DNA of 64,000 bases from Acetatifactor aquisgranensis (GCF_943193215.1 NZ_CALPDH010000011.1:1-64000), one strand, 5' to 3'. Numbered from the stretch's first letter, positions 49,459 to 58,159 are shown. A program made the numbers and translations. Notes: generated by a model from the sequence alone, not told the origin.

Positions 49459-50748
49459 CTATTTATAATAGTCAAAGGAATGTCCATATATGCGGACTGT
49501 GTCGCCATCGCTGATTCCCAGCGCCTCCAGCTGTTCCAGGATACCGCTGGTCTTCAGGAAGTTCTGGAAAAAGGCGAATCCCTTCTCGCTGTCCAGATTG
49601 GTATATCCCAGCATCTTCTCCACGCGGGGCCCCTCTACCACATATTCATCGCTGGAAGCGTCATATTCCACCGTATAAGGTTCATTCTGGATACTGACAT
49701 TCTGCTCCGGGAAGAACTCCTGTTCGAACACGGTCACCTCATCCCCCAGCTCCTCCAGCATCTGGTTCACATGGTACAGCAGCTCCCTCACGCCCTCTCC
49801 GCTGACCGCGGAAATAGGGTAGACAGGAATCCCTTTCGGCTCGAATTCCGCCTTTATGGCATTCACGGGGCTGTCATCCCTGTCAAAAATCACGTCTATC
49901 TTGTTAGCGGCAATGACCTGGGGACGCTTGGCGATGTCCGGGTTGTAGGCATCCAGCTCCTTATTGATGGCGTAGATATCCTCTATGGGATCCCGCCCCT
50001 CTGTACCGGCCGCATCCACGATATGGATGATGACCTTGGTGCGCTCGATATGGCGCAGGAACTCATGCCCGAGTCCGATGCCTTCCGAGGCACCCTCAAT
50101 CAATCCCGGAATGTCGGCGATGACGAATCCTTTCGTACCATCCAGATCCACCACGCCCAGATTGGGATTCAATGTAGTAAAATGATAATTTGCAATCTTG
50201 GGCTTCGCATTAGTGACTCTCGCAAGGAAAGTGGATTTTCCCACATTGGGCAGGCCTACCAGCCCCACGTCCGCGATGACCTTCAATTCCAGCAGAAGCT
50301 CCAGCTCCTTGGCCGGCCGCCCCGGTTGGGCATAGGTGGGCGCCTGCATGGTACTGGTGGCGTAGTGCTGGTTTCCGCTGCCGCCCCGGCCTCCTTTTAA
50401 GAGCACAATCTGGCGATTGTCCCCGGACATATCCACGATGACCTGCCCGCTGGCCGCCTCCTTGATGACAGTCCCGGGAGGCACTTTCAGCACGATATCG
50501 TTTCCGTCCTTTCCCCGGCAATTGCGCTTGCCGCCGGGTTCTCCGTCCTGGGCCTTATATTTTCGGACATTGCGGAAGTCGATCAACGTGTTGAGCCCAT
50601 CGTCCACCACAAAAATCACATCCCCGCCTTTTCCGCCGTCCCCGCCGTCAGGACCGCCTGCGGGCACATATTTTTCACGGCGGAATGAGACATGGCCGTC
50701 CCCGCCTTTCCCGCTTCTCACATATATCTTGGCTCTGTCTGCAAACAT
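49459..50748 (-). CDS. obg: GTPase Obg
   Basis: Ribosome-associated GTPase of 429 residues. The Gly-rich Obg domain (KGGDGHVSFRREKYVPAGGPDGGDGG in order) is followed by the G domain with GLPNVGKSTFLARVTNAKPKIANYHFTT, DIPGLIEGA and NKID, and by a C-terminal OCT domain (about 345-429). It works in 50S assembly and in stress and sporulation control. GGAAGG precedes the start, and it follows the rpmA terminator. Confidence 0.95.
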   Translation of the reverse strand: MFADRAKIYVRSGKGGDGHVSFRREKYVPAGGPDGGDGGKGGDVIFVVDDGLNTLIDFRNVRKYKAQDGEPGGKRNCRGKDGNDIVLKVPPGTVIKEAASGQVIVDMSGDNRQIVLLKGGRGGSGNQHYATSTMQAPTYAQPGRPAKELELLLELKVIADVGLVGLPNVGKSTFLARVTNAKPKIANYHFTTLNPNLGVVDLDGTKGFVIADIPGLIEGASEGIGLGHEFLRHIERTKVIIHIVDAAGTEGRDPIEDIYAINKELDAYNPDIAKRPQVIAANKIDVIFDRDDSPVNAIKAEFEPKGIPVYPISAVSGEGVRELLYHVNQMLEELGDEVTVFEQEFFPEQNVSIQNEPYTVEYDASSDEYVVEGPRVEKMLGYTNLDSEKGFAFFQNFLKTSGILEQLEALGISDGDTVRIYGHSFDYYK

Positions 50749-50803
50749 AATGATACCTTCCTCATGCGGCTCTCCGCATAACTTTCTTATAAGGCAAAAA
50801 CGA

Positions 50804-50830
50804 GGACTCCAAACGGATTGTTTGGAGTCC
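50804..50830 (-). terminator. Terminator of the rplU-prp-rpmA operon
   Basis: GGACTCCAAAC and GTTTGGAGTCC (50804-50814, 50820-50830) pair perfectly around a five-base loop; on the reverse strand a TTTTT run follows. It lies 12 bases after the rpmA stop. Confidence 0.85.
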
Positions 50831-50842
50831 CTGTCGATTGAA

Positions 50843-51127
50843 CTATTCCTCTACAGGATAAACAGAAGCACACTTCCTGTCTCTTCCTTTTCTCTCGAAA
50901 CGAAGGACGCCGTCAACCTTTGCAAACAAGGTATCGTCTCCGCCGATTCCTACGTTTACGCCAGGATGAATCTTGGTCCCGCGCTGTCTGTAAAGAATAT
51001 TTCCAGCTTTCACGAACTGTCCGTCAGCTCTCTTCGCGCCTAATCTCTTGGACTCGGAGTCTCTGCCGTTCTTTGTGGAACCGACTCCTTTTTTATGAGC
51101 GAAAAATTGAAGGTTCATACGAAACAT
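50843..51127 (-). CDS. rpmA: Ribosomal protein L27 precursor
   Basis: A 94-residue L27. The N-terminal extension MFRMNLQFFA ends in the FFA cleavage site removed by Prp, after which HKKGVGSTKNGRDSESKRLG is the mature N-terminus that reaches the peptidyl-transferase centre. The ATG at 51127 is chosen because GGAGGTGTAGACC precedes it. The prp gene is directly upstream. Confidence 0.96.
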   Translation of the reverse strand: MFRMNLQFFAHKKGVGSTKNGRDSESKRLGAKRADGQFVKAGNILYRQRGTKIHPGVNVGIGGDDTLFAKVDGVLRFERKGRDRKCASVYPVEE

Positions 51128-51130
51128 GGT

Positions 51131-51463
51131 CTACACCTCCTCGAATTTTACTTGTAAATACTTCCCGCCATATTCCCTGCTTATGTTTTCCAGACAGAAA
51201 ACCATGGAATCCATCAGGAAACACGACTTTTCCTGCAGGATACTCTCAAAATCACATTTCAGGAACCCTGTCTCCTCATTCTCTGTGACTGCAAGCCTCT
51301 CCCCGGCTAATTCCTCCAGGGAATTGATAGTGCCGATAGTGAGAGCCGATATGGCCGCACAAAGGATATCGGGCTTTCCGCGCCTGGCGTATCCCGCATG
51401 CCCCATACAGTAAAAACCTCTGTAGGAGCCTTTTTTGTCCCTGCAGATCACTACAGTCGTCAT
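51131..51463 (-). CDS. prp: Ribosomal-processing cysteine protease Prp
   Basis: A 110-residue cysteine protease that trims the L27 extension. The His-Cys pair is seen in MGHAGYARRGKPDILCAAISALT. It lies between rplU and rpmA, as in Firmicutes and Fusobacteria with extended L27. The spacing to both neighbours is only a few bases. Confidence 0.93.
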   Translation of the reverse strand: MTTVVICRDKKGSYRGFYCMGHAGYARRGKPDILCAAISALTIGTINSLEELAGERLAVTENEETGFLKCDFESILQEKSCFLMDSMVFCLENISREYGGKYLQVKFEEV

Positions 51464-51469
51464 AACTGA

Positions 51470-51775
51470 TTATGCATTGATTTTTTCAATCTTGACCTTG
51501 GTGTAAAGCTGTCTGTGGCCGTTTTTCTTGTGATAGCCGGTCTTTCTCTTGTACTTGTATACAATAATCTTGCGACCCTTGCCCTGCTCTACCACAGTCC
51601 CGGATACAGTTGCGCTGGCTACATCCTGACCAACCTTCAACCCATTATCGCTCACTGCGATAACGCGGTCAAATGTAATAGCGCTGCCGGCTTCTCCCTC
51701 GAGCTTCTCAACGAAGATGACATCGCCCTCAGAAACCTTGTACTGCTTTCCGCCTGTTACAATAATTGCGTACAT
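51470..51775 (-). CDS. rplU: Ribosomal protein L21
   Basis: A 101-residue L21. MYAIIVTGGKQYKVSEGDVIFVEKL and VIVYKYKRKTGYHKKNGHRQLYTKVKIEKI-like segments, the second at the C-terminus, are highly conserved. ATG at 51775 follows GGAGG at eight bases; a GTG nine bases upstream lacks one. It is the first gene of its operon. Confidence 0.96.
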   Translation of the reverse strand: MYAIIVTGGKQYKVSEGDVIFVEKLEGEAGSAITFDRVIAVSDNGLKVGQDVASATVSGTVVEQGKGRKIIVYKYKRKTGYHKKNGHRQLYTKVKIEKINA

Positions 51776-51909
51776 ATTAGGCACCTCCTATTCATGAACC
51801 GAAGTCCATTTACTCGCTGGCTTTGGTGGCAGCCTTAGCTGCGCTTCGACCGAACCATGCGGCATTTGCGCGCATACACCATGCATAAATGCAACCATAT
51901 AATGCACAC
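51776..51909 (-). ncRNA. rplU 5' leader, possible L21 leader
   Basis: An untranslated stretch of about 134 bases between the likely transcription start and rplU. It has a small stable hairpin, GCAGC-TAAG-GCTGC, in its second half. Firmicutes often carry an autoregulatory L21 leader here, but I cannot match the full consensus by eye. Confidence 0.4.
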
Positions 51910-51915
51910 TAGGAC

Positions 51916-51945
51916 ATCATAGCATAAGATGCCTGATACTGTCAA
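51916..51945 (-). promoter_or_regulatory. Promoter of rplU-prp-rpmA
   Basis: On the reverse strand TTGACA (51940-51945), 18 bases, TATGAT (51916-51921). Confidence 0.6.
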
Positions 51946-51950
51946 GTGTT

Positions 51951-52577
51951 TCAGTCATTTTTCTTCTCGAAATCTTCCACATACTGAATAATCAGGTTCA
52001 CGGTGCCCTCTTCCCCAAGGACACTGCTGTTGATGCAAAGGTCATAGCTGTCCGCGCGGCCCCATTTCTTTGAGGAATAGTAATTATAATAGCTCTGGCG
52101 CTGCTTATCCTTCTTGATAATCATGTCCTTTGCCTTGTTCTCGCTTAAGCTGTAGCGCTCCATGATATGCTTTACTTTCGCTTCCTCGCTGCCATAGATG
52201 AAGAGATTCACCACATTGCTGCGTCCGGCCAGGGCATAGTCCGCACAGCGTCCCACGATGACGCAGGGCCCCTCGTCCGCAATCTTCTTGATTGTGTCGA
52301 ACTGGGCCAGAAATACCTTATGGCTAATCGGCATATCCACAAAAGAGGAATTGTTATAGCCGAAAGAATAGGTATCCATTACCAGATTATACAAAAACGA
52401 ATTGGTGGGCCGCTCGTCATGGTTCTGAATCATCTCCTCACAGAAGCCGCTCTCTTTCGCAGCCCTGCTCAGAAGTTCCTTGTCATAGCACTTGATTCCG
52501 AAATGCTCCGCAACTTTCTCGCCTATCTCACGCCCGGCTGAACCGAATTGTCTTCCAATCGTAATCACTGTATTCAT
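51951..52577 (-). CDS. Cytidylate kinase-like family protein
   Basis: A 208-residue P-loop kinase-like protein. ITIGRQFGSAGREIGEKVA is the phosphate-binding loop, GPCVIVGRCADYAL the middle motif, and YSLSENKAKDMIIKKDKQRQSYYNYYSSKKWG the lid region, in order. It belongs to a Clostridia family distinct from canonical Cmk, common in gut species; the substrate is not known. The promoter region carries two copies of a HindIII-like palindrome that may be an operator. Confidence 0.85.
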   Translation of the reverse strand: MNTVITIGRQFGSAGREIGEKVAEHFGIKCYDKELLSRAAKESGFCEEMIQNHDERPTNSFLYNLVMDTYSFGYNNSSFVDMPISHKVFLAQFDTIKKIADEGPCVIVGRCADYALAGRSNVVNLFIYGSEEAKVKHIMERYSLSENKAKDMIIKKDKQRQSYYNYYSSKKWGRADSYDLCINSSVLGEEGTVNLIIQYVEDFEKKND

Positions 52578-52601
52578 ATTGACACCTCGCTTTTTCAGAG
52601 T

Positions 52602-52634
52602 ATAAAAGCTTTATCAAAAAATAAAAGCTTTTAT
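52602..52634. promoter_or_regulatory. Palindrome pair in the 5' region of the kinase-like gene
   Basis: ATAAAAGCTTTTAT (52621-52634) is a perfect 14-base palindrome and ATAAAAGCTTTAT (52602-52614) is a near copy 19 bases away. Both lie just downstream of the likely promoter, so they could be a tandem operator or pair as RNA. Confidence 0.45.
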
Positions 52635-52642
52635 CTGATTAT

Positions 52643-52671
52643 ATTATATAACAAACAAAGGATTTAGACAA
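52643..52671 (-). promoter_or_regulatory. Promoter of the cytidylate kinase-like gene
   Basis: On the reverse strand TTGTCT (52666-52671), 17 bases, TATAAT (52643-52648), about 65 bases before the start codon. Confidence 0.6.
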
Positions 52672-52683
52672 TAGGAAATAAAC

Positions 52684-53613
52684 TTAAAGTATTTCTAACA
52701 AATGCAGAAAATACTCCGGCAACGGCGCGTCCACCTCCATATATTCTCCTGTGGCAGGGTGGCGAAAGCCCAATGTCTTTGCATGGAGTGTCTGCCCCTG
52801 CAGGCGGAAAGGGGATTTTCGGCCTCCCGCATACACTTCATCTCCCAGCAGCGGATGATTGATGGATGCCATATGCACCCTGATCTGGTGGGTCCGCCCG
52901 GTCTCCAGTTCACATTCGATATAGGTATAGCCGTTAAAGCGCTCCAGCACCCGGTAATGGGTGACAGCCACTTTCCCGTTCTTTTCATTGACAGCCATCC
53001 GTTTCCTGTCGGTGGGATGCCTGCCAATCGGCCTGTCGATGATTCCCTCCTCCTCTTTCAGAACACCGCAGCAGATGGCGTGATACCGCCTTGTTATGGA
53101 ATGCTCTTTCAGCTGGGCCGCGATGGAAGTATGGGCCATATCATTCTTGCAGACAATGATTGATCCGGTAGTGTCCATATCGATCCGATGGACGATGCCG
53201 GGCCGCATGATGCCGTTAATCCCCGAGAGTTCTTTCCCGCAGTGATGCATCAGGGCATTCACCAGAGTGCCGCTGTAATGCCCCGCAGCCGGATGCACCA
53301 CCATCCCCTTTGGCTTATTCACGATAACGACATCTCTGTCTTCATAAAGGATATCCAAAGGAATGGCCTCAGGGAGAATGTCCGGTTCCACGGCTTTGGG
53401 CAGCCGAAAGGACAGCTGATCCTCCGCTTTCACCCGGTAGCTCCCTTTTACAGGGATGCCGTCAACCGTGACAGCCTCCTCCTTTATCATTTTCTGAATA
53501 AAAGAGCGAGACAAAGAATCGATAAGCATAGCAAGACACTTATCGATTCGCTCACCCTCCAGTTCTTCAGTTATCTCATAGCGGAACTCATCCGCATAAC
53601 GGAATTCATCCAT
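52684..53613 (-). CDS. RluD-type 23S rRNA pseudouridine synthase
   Basis: A 309-residue RluA-family enzyme. The S4 domain (ERIDKCLAMLIDSLSRSFIQKMIKEEAVTVDG) is followed by NKPKGMVVHPAAGHYSGTLVNAL, the nucleophile motif GIVHRIDMDTTGSIIVCKND and ECELETGRTHQIRVHMA. It follows lspA as in many Firmicutes, where the gene is called rluD or ylyB. The N-terminus DEFRYADEFRYE is an 18-base tandem duplication, and the DNA just before the ATG consists of degenerate 18-base units. Confidence 0.9.
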   Translation of the reverse strand: MDEFRYADEFRYEITEELEGERIDKCLAMLIDSLSRSFIQKMIKEEAVTVDGIPVKGSYRVKAEDQLSFRLPKAVEPDILPEAIPLDILYEDRDVVIVNKPKGMVVHPAAGHYSGTLVNALMHHCGKELSGINGIMRPGIVHRIDMDTTGSIIVCKNDMAHTSIAAQLKEHSITRRYHAICCGVLKEEEGIIDRPIGRHPTDRKRMAVNEKNGKVAVTHYRVLERFNGYTYIECELETGRTHQIRVHMASINHPLLGDEVYAGGRKSPFRLQGQTLHAKTLGFRHPATGEYMEVDAPLPEYFLHLLEIL

Positions 53614-53651
53614 GGAAAGCTTTTTTCCATTGGAAGCCTTTCTTCCATTGG
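53614..53651 (-). repeat. 18-base dispersed unit, two worn copies before rluD-like gene
   Basis: On the reverse strand, ATGGAAGAAAGGCTTCC and ATGGAAAAAAGCTTTCC occur in tandem and then ATGGAT at the start codon. CCAT steps are 18 and 17 bases, so one base was lost and the upstream ATGs are out of frame with the gene. An AAAGGAG precedes the array. Confidence 0.6.
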
Positions 53652-53666
53652 AAATCTCCTTTTGAC

Positions 53667-54191
53667 TTATTCTGCCTGCGCTTTTTTCTTAAAACTCAAG
53701 AACTCCAAATCCTCCTCTTTATAGACGAACATGAACAGAAGGAACAGCACAATGGCAGATACTACGATATAACAGTCAGCCACATTAAAAATAGGATAAT
53801 GAATCAAGACAAAAGAAATGAAATCAACCACATAGTCGAACCGGATTCTGTCCACAATATTGCCCAGAGCCCCGGCAATCAATACTGACATAAGTACATG
53901 GACGATGCGGAATTTCTTCTGCCGGGGTATCCGGAACAGAAAGAACAGGATTACAGCCAGCACAAGAAAACCCGTAATCAGAATAAAGGATTTCCGGTTC
54001 TGGAACAGGCTGAACGCGATTCCCGTATTCTCAAAATACTGCAGCTCCAGCACGCCGTCAATGAGTACAAAGGCCGGCTGGCCTTTCAGTCGAAGCGTCA
54101 CCAGATACTTCGTGAACTGATCCAGAGCCAGAAGCGCCGCCGCAATCAGCATATCTATCAATAAAAGTACATAATTCCTGTCTTTACGCAT
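53667..54191 (-). CDS. lspA: Lipoprotein signal peptidase
   Basis: An aspartic membrane protease of 174 residues that removes lipoprotein signal peptides. Four membrane segments are visible, with LDQFTKYLV, NTGIAFSLF, GNIVDRI and FNVADCYIV, the last two carrying the catalytic Asp pair. ATG at 54191 follows GAGGA and overlaps the aroB end by eight bases. Lipoproteins such as the DacF-like protein at 59 kb are possible clients. Confidence 0.93.
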   Translation of the reverse strand: MRKDRNYVLLLIDMLIAAALLALDQFTKYLVTLRLKGQPAFVLIDGVLELQYFENTGIAFSLFQNRKSFILITGFLVLAVILFFLFRIPRQKKFRIVHVLMSVLIAGALGNIVDRIRFDYVVDFISFVLIHYPIFNVADCYIVVSAIVLFLLFMFVYKEEDLEFLSFKKKAQAE

Positions 54192-55293
54192 GGGCATCCT
54201 CTTCACTGAAATTGATTTCCTCAATGGCCGCCAGAATCTCCTCATCCGTCACGGTCCTGTCAATGACAGCCTTGCCGATTTTTTTCAGCAGTACGAATTT
54301 AATCTTGCCGGACTCCATCTTCTTGTCAGATTTCGTCAGCCTCAGAATCTCCTGGGGATCTATATTATCCACGGAGATAGGGAGATAGAAAGGCACGAAC
54401 ATATCCCTTATTTCATAATATTCCTCCATGGTGAGAAGTTCCTTTTTCCATGATATATACGCGGAGGCCACAGTACCAAGCGCTACGCACTCTCCGTGAT
54501 ACAGTTCGAAATTCTTTGCTTTTTCGATTGCATGGCCCACCGTATGGCCCAGATTGAGCAGAGCCCGGTCTCCCTGCTCCGTGGGGTCTTTCTCCACCAC
54601 CAGCCGCTTCACATTACAGCTGCGGACCATCATCTCCTGAATCACCTTTAAATCCCGCTCACAGATTTCATACATATTTTCTATCAGCCACTCATAGAAC
54701 AGAGCATCCTTTATCAGGCCATGCTTCATGACCTCCGCAAAGCCGGCAAAATACTGCCTGTCATCCAGAGTCTGCAGAGTTCCCAGATTCATATATACCA
54801 GCCGGGGCATCTTGAAAGCCCCCACCATATTCTTATAGCCGTCGAAATCCACGCCGGTCTTCCCGCCGATGCTGCTGTCCGCCTGAGCCAGCAATGTGGT
54901 GGGAATCTGAACATAATCAATTCCCCGCAGATAAGTAGCCGCAGCATACCCCGTGATATCGCCCGCGACGCCGCCTCCCAGAGCCAGCAGCATATCCTTG
55001 CGGTCGAATCCCTCCTCAATCAGAAAACGATAGATACCTTTCACAGTATCCAGCGTCTTGTTCTCCTCCCCCTGAGGGAAGACATATTTCACAGCTTTCC
55101 TGCATTTGCCCTCTATGAGATGAAGCAGTTCCTCCCCATAGAGCTCATCTACCTTTGAATCCGTGGCGATGCAAATTTTCTTCTCTCCGCATTCAAGGGC
55201 AGACAATTCTTCCCACAGTTCATCAAAAGACTGACTGAACACGATATCATAACAGGGCTTCTTCTGATACAAAACAGGCATTCTCTCTGACAT
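54184..55293 (-). CDS. aroB: 3-dehydroquinate synthase
   Basis: NAD- and metal-dependent cyclase of 369 residues, second step of the shikimate pathway. The NAD-binding segment LALGGGVAGDITGYAAATYLRG, QIPTTLLAQADSSIGGKTGVD, and metal ligands in RALLNLGHTVGHAIE and HGECVALG are present. I chose ATG at 55293, behind GAGAGG, rather than one 36 bases upstream. No other shikimate gene is beside it. Confidence 0.94.
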   Translation of the reverse strand: MSERMPVLYQKKPCYDIVFSQSFDELWEELSALECGEKKICIATDSKVDELYGEELLHLIEGKCRKAVKYVFPQGEENKTLDTVKGIYRFLIEEGFDRKDMLLALGGGVAGDITGYAAATYLRGIDYVQIPTTLLAQADSSIGGKTGVDFDGYKNMVGAFKMPRLVYMNLGTLQTLDDRQYFAGFAEVMKHGLIKDALFYEWLIENMYEICERDLKVIQEMMVRSCNVKRLVVEKDPTEQGDRALLNLGHTVGHAIEKAKNFELYHGECVALGTVASAYISWKKELLTMEEYYEIRDMFVPFYLPISVDNIDPQEILRLTKSDKKMESGKIKFVLLKKIGKAVIDRTVTDEEILAAIEEINFSEEDAHA

Positions 55294-55338
55294 ATCTATC
55301 CAAACCTCTCTATCATTGGTCTTTGGCAAATCCCGCCA

Positions 55339-55875
55339 TTATGTATTCAACGGCATTTCAAAAGAATCGTTGAAGATATCCTGGAAGTCGCCGGATATGT
55401 CCACGCTGGCAGGCGTGATGATAAAGATATAATGAGATATCTTCTGCAGATTCCCGGATATGGCGAAACAGGAGCCGCTGGTAAAATCTATGATTCGCTG
55501 GGCCACCTCGACATCCAGCCCCTCCAGATTCAGCACCACCGTGCGGTTCGCCAGAAGCGTCTCCGTAATCTCTCTGGCATCCTCCACAGAGGTAGGCTTG
55601 ATGACACAGACCTCCATGCTGCTTCCGCCGCTGACTCTCCTGGAAGCAGACTGTTTAATCGGCGTAATCTTGCTGGAAGAGGCAGGCTGCTTCTTTGGAG
55701 GCGGCGCCGCGTAATCATCCTCATAGTCGTCCATATCTCTCACCTTTGAGGAAGCCCTTCTTGGAGGCGGCGCAGGCTCCTCGTCCTCTTCGTCCAGATA
55801 GTCGTCGTCATAGTACTCGTCATCCTCTTCGCCGTTCAGTTTCATATAGTTCAAAAACTTATCCATTACACCCAT
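55339..55875 (-). CDS. sepF: Cell division protein SepF
   Basis: A 178-residue protein that binds FtsZ and anchors it to the membrane. A short amphipathic N-terminus (MDKFLNYMKLNG), an acidic and Pro-rich linker (about 15-85) and the C-terminal SepF domain (VCVIKPTSVEDAREITETLLANRTVVLNLEG, FTSGSCFAISGNLQKI) are in the normal order. It lies after yggS, the usual ylm-type order. Confidence 0.93.
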   Translation of the reverse strand: MGVMDKFLNYMKLNGEEDDEYYDDDYLDEEDEEPAPPPRRASSKVRDMDDYEDDYAAPPPKKQPASSSKITPIKQSASRRVSGGSSMEVCVIKPTSVEDAREITETLLANRTVVLNLEGLDVEVAQRIIDFTSGSCFAISGNLQKISHYIFIITPASVDISGDFQDIFNDSFEMPLNT

Positions 55876-55909
55876 TTCTTACACCATGCCTTTCGCTGCC
55901 TTCCATGTT

Positions 55910-56599
55910 CTATGCAAAGGCTCTCTCTCCGAATATCCCCGTGCCGACTCTTACAAATGTCGCACCCTCTTCTATCGCCACAGAGTAGTCTCCTGTCATA
56001 CCCATAGATAGGACAGACATATTAACATTATCAATGTTTTTGTTCTCTATGTCAACAGACAATTGCTTTAATTTTTGGAAATATTTACGATTCTCCTCCG
56101 CATCTTCCACAAAAGGCGCTATTGTCATTAATCCCCGCACATGTACAGCGGGCAGTTTTGAGGCTTTTTCCACCAGCGAAGCGGTTTCCTCCACTGACAC
56201 ACCGAACTTGCTCTCCTCCCCGGCTACATTGACTTCAATCAGGATATCCGTCTCCACCTGCCGCTTCACGGATTCCCTGCTGATTTCCTCCGCCAGCCGC
56301 AGGGAATCCACACTGTGTATCATCGCCACCCTGCCAACGATATACTTGACCTTATTTCTCTGCAGATGCCCGATCATATGCCAATTGATGTCAGAAGGCA
56401 TCGTCTCTATCCTGTCAAGGAGATCCTGCACTTTGTTCTCCCCGAAATCCCTTGCACCGGCCTCATATGCTTCCTGCACAAGCTCCAGAGGCTTTGTCTT
56501 GCTGACCGCTATCAGTGTCACCTCGCTTTCCGGCCGCCCGGCGCGCTCACAGGAAGCCCTGATGATACCTTTCACAGTCTCCAAATTTTCCCTTACCAC
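55910..56599 (-). CDS. PLP homeostasis protein YggS/YlmE
   Basis: A 229-residue PLP-binding TIM-barrel protein. The PLP lysine lies in IAVSKTKPLE, and DFGENKVQDLLDR, WHMIGHLQRNKVKYI and LSMGMTGDYSVAIEEGATFVRVGTGIFG follow in order. The family balances cellular PLP and has no known catalysis. GTG start at 56599 is supported by GGAGG twelve bases upstream. Confidence 0.94.
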   Translation of the reverse strand: MVRENLETVKGIIRASCERAGRPESEVTLIAVSKTKPLELVQEAYEAGARDFGENKVQDLLDRIETMPSDINWHMIGHLQRNKVKYIVGRVAMIHSVDSLRLAEEISRESVKRQVETDILIEVNVAGEESKFGVSVEETASLVEKASKLPAVHVRGLMTIAPFVEDAEENRKYFQKLKQLSVDIENKNIDNVNMSVLSMGMTGDYSVAIEEGATFVRVGTGIFGERAFA

Positions 56600-56602
56600 T
56601 TT

Positions 56603-58108
56603 TCAACCTCCGTTCTGTCCGGTCTTCTGATTAATGAACTGATTGTCATTTACAGACTCCGCATTCAATACGATATAATCATAGACGCTCAGGCCGTATT
56701 TCATGTTTGGCTCTACGATAGCATACTCATCATTCTGGTCCAATATGGTTATCTGTCGGAAATCCGCATATCCTTTATTGATATTATATACACCAATCAG
56801 CGTTGCCCTTTTGCTCACCGTAAATATCTCCTGGCTGTCCAGTTTATAGAGACTGTCCCCGGAGTCCAGAATGGAGCTGTCCAGATAGTATTCTTTCGTC
56901 TCATTGTCAAAATAATACACTTCCACCTCCAGCAATTCGCTGGAAAGCGTGCCGTCCTCCAAAACTGTCTGCCGCATGATGCTGTCCCCGCCGTTATTGC
57001 CGCCGGGAATCACATATTCCTCCGGTATCAGGAAGAATTCCTTTTCTACAATAGAAGAAACGGGAATCTTCAGGCCGGTATCGTCCTCGACAATCAGCTC
57101 CACGTCCAGGAATCTGTCTGTGGCAAAAGCGACCATGGAGTTGGTAAATGTCAGCTGCAGATAGGTATTGCCGTCCGCATTGGTGAGGAGTTTCGTCTCT
57201 CCCCAGGATTCATATTGGTTCTTCAGAAAACGTACTTTTATGAAACCCTCATCCTGAAGCCGGGCGCCCTTGGCAGCATCCACAGGGATGACGATGGACC
57301 AGTTTTCATTGGTGGATAATTTATAGACCGCGTCCCCCGCGGCCACCAGGGAATTTCCCATCATCAGCTTCTTCTCGTACTCGTCTTCGTTCCAGATATC
57401 CGCCGTCACATCCTTCGGCGTCAAAGTCTCATAGCCGTCCGTCCAATAGGTCACGATTCCTGTATCCGGCGCGTAGGAATAATTGATGATGTTCCCTCCT
57501 GAGGTACCGCCCAAATCGCCGACGCTCTGGAGCATATTCGTGTTCGCCAGCTTCAGCACTGTATTTTTCAAAGAATATTTAAAGTCATATGTACTGCCGT
57601 ACTGCACAGGATCGAATCCGTGGACGAAATTCACGATTTCATTTCTGAAGTCCGTTAGCTCCCTGTCAGAGAGGGAATTCTCCCCCAGGCTCAGGTTCTC
57701 CAGCTCTTCGTTCAGGCGTCCCGTCTCATCCACGATATAGACAAGATTGTTCTTCGCTACCCGTTCTCCTTCTCTGGCATAGTAGCTCACATAACCCGCA
57801 GTCTCGGCATTCACCACTGTCTCGTCCCGCAGCGCCACCCCCCGGTAGACCGTATCCGTGGCAAGAGAGCCCTCCTGCACTTCGTATCGGACGATGTGGC
57901 TGGTCTGGAAGTATATGATGACACAGACGACCACATAAAAGAAAATGACTCCGAAAATCAGCATTCCGATATTCAGATTCAGCGGTTTCCTGTATTTTCT
58001 TATTTGGGTTACTTTCTTTGCCGGAGCCCTTTTCCTCCCCGGAACATTCTGCCGCCTCCTGGTGCCATTCCGTGGAACGCCCCTTTTCCGTCTCCTGCCC
58101 TTTGCCAA
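56603..58108 (-). CDS. HlyD-like membrane protein
   Basis: About 501 residues. A very basic cytoplasmic N-terminus (about 1-45) precedes one membrane segment (LNIGMLIFGVIFFYVVVCVIIYF). A lipoyl/HlyD-like barrel region (TVYRGVALRDETVVNAETAGYVSYYAREGERVAKNNLVYIVDE) and a long extracytoplasmic part follow. It resembles a periplasmic-adaptor-type protein found upstream of yggS-sepF in Clostridia, so a division or envelope role is plausible. I prefer a TTG at 58108, seven bases after GGAGG. A marginal 18-base unit sits at its start. Confidence 0.7.
   Translation of the reverse strand: MAKGRRRKRGVPRNGTRRRQNVPGRKRAPAKKVTQIRKYRKPLNLNIGMLIFGVIFFYVVVCVIIYFQTSHIVRYEVQEGSLATDTVYRGVALRDETVVNAETAGYVSYYAREGERVAKNNLVYIVDETGRLNEELENLSLGENSLSDRELTDFRNEIVNFVHGFDPVQYGSTYDFKYSLKNTVLKLANTNMLQSVGDLGGTSGGNIINYSYAPDTGIVTYWTDGYETLTPKDVTADIWNEDEYEKKLMMGNSLVAAGDAVYKLSTNENWSIVIPVDAAKGARLQDEGFIKVRFLKNQYESWGETKLLTNADGNTYLQLTFTNSMVAFATDRFLDVELIVEDDTGLKIPVSSIVEKEFFLIPEEYVIPGGNNGGDSIMRQTVLEDGTLSSELLEVEVYYFDNETKEYYLDSSILDSGDSLYKLDSQEIFTVSKRATLIGVYNINKGYADFRQITILDQNDEYAIVEPNMKYGLSVYDYIVLNAESVNDNQFINQKTGQNGG
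58074..58091 (-). repeat. Possible 18-base dispersed unit at HlyD-like N-terminus
   Basis: On the reverse strand ACGGAAAAGGGGCGTTCC, followed by ACGGAA; it differs at three bases from the copy in the DUF2344 gene. It is read in a different frame by the gene (RKRGVP). The match may be chance in a basic-residue-rich region. Confidence 0.3.
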
Positions 58109-58122
58109 TCCCGCGCCTCCAA

Positions 58123-58159
58123 ACAAAAGCCCCGGGCAGTTGCGTTCCGAGGCTTTTGT
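58123..58159 (-). terminator. Terminator after the P-loop protein gene
   Basis: ACAAAAGCC (58123-58131) pairs with GGCTTTTGT (58151-58159); on the reverse strand the right arm ends in CTTTTGTTT. It lies between the P-loop gene and the HlyD-like gene. Confidence 0.6.

Noticed and set aside
53097..53115. Unit-like LKEHSI in the RluD-type protein
   Set aside because: The residues belong to a conserved RluD segment (HSITRRYHA) and only part of the unit matches.
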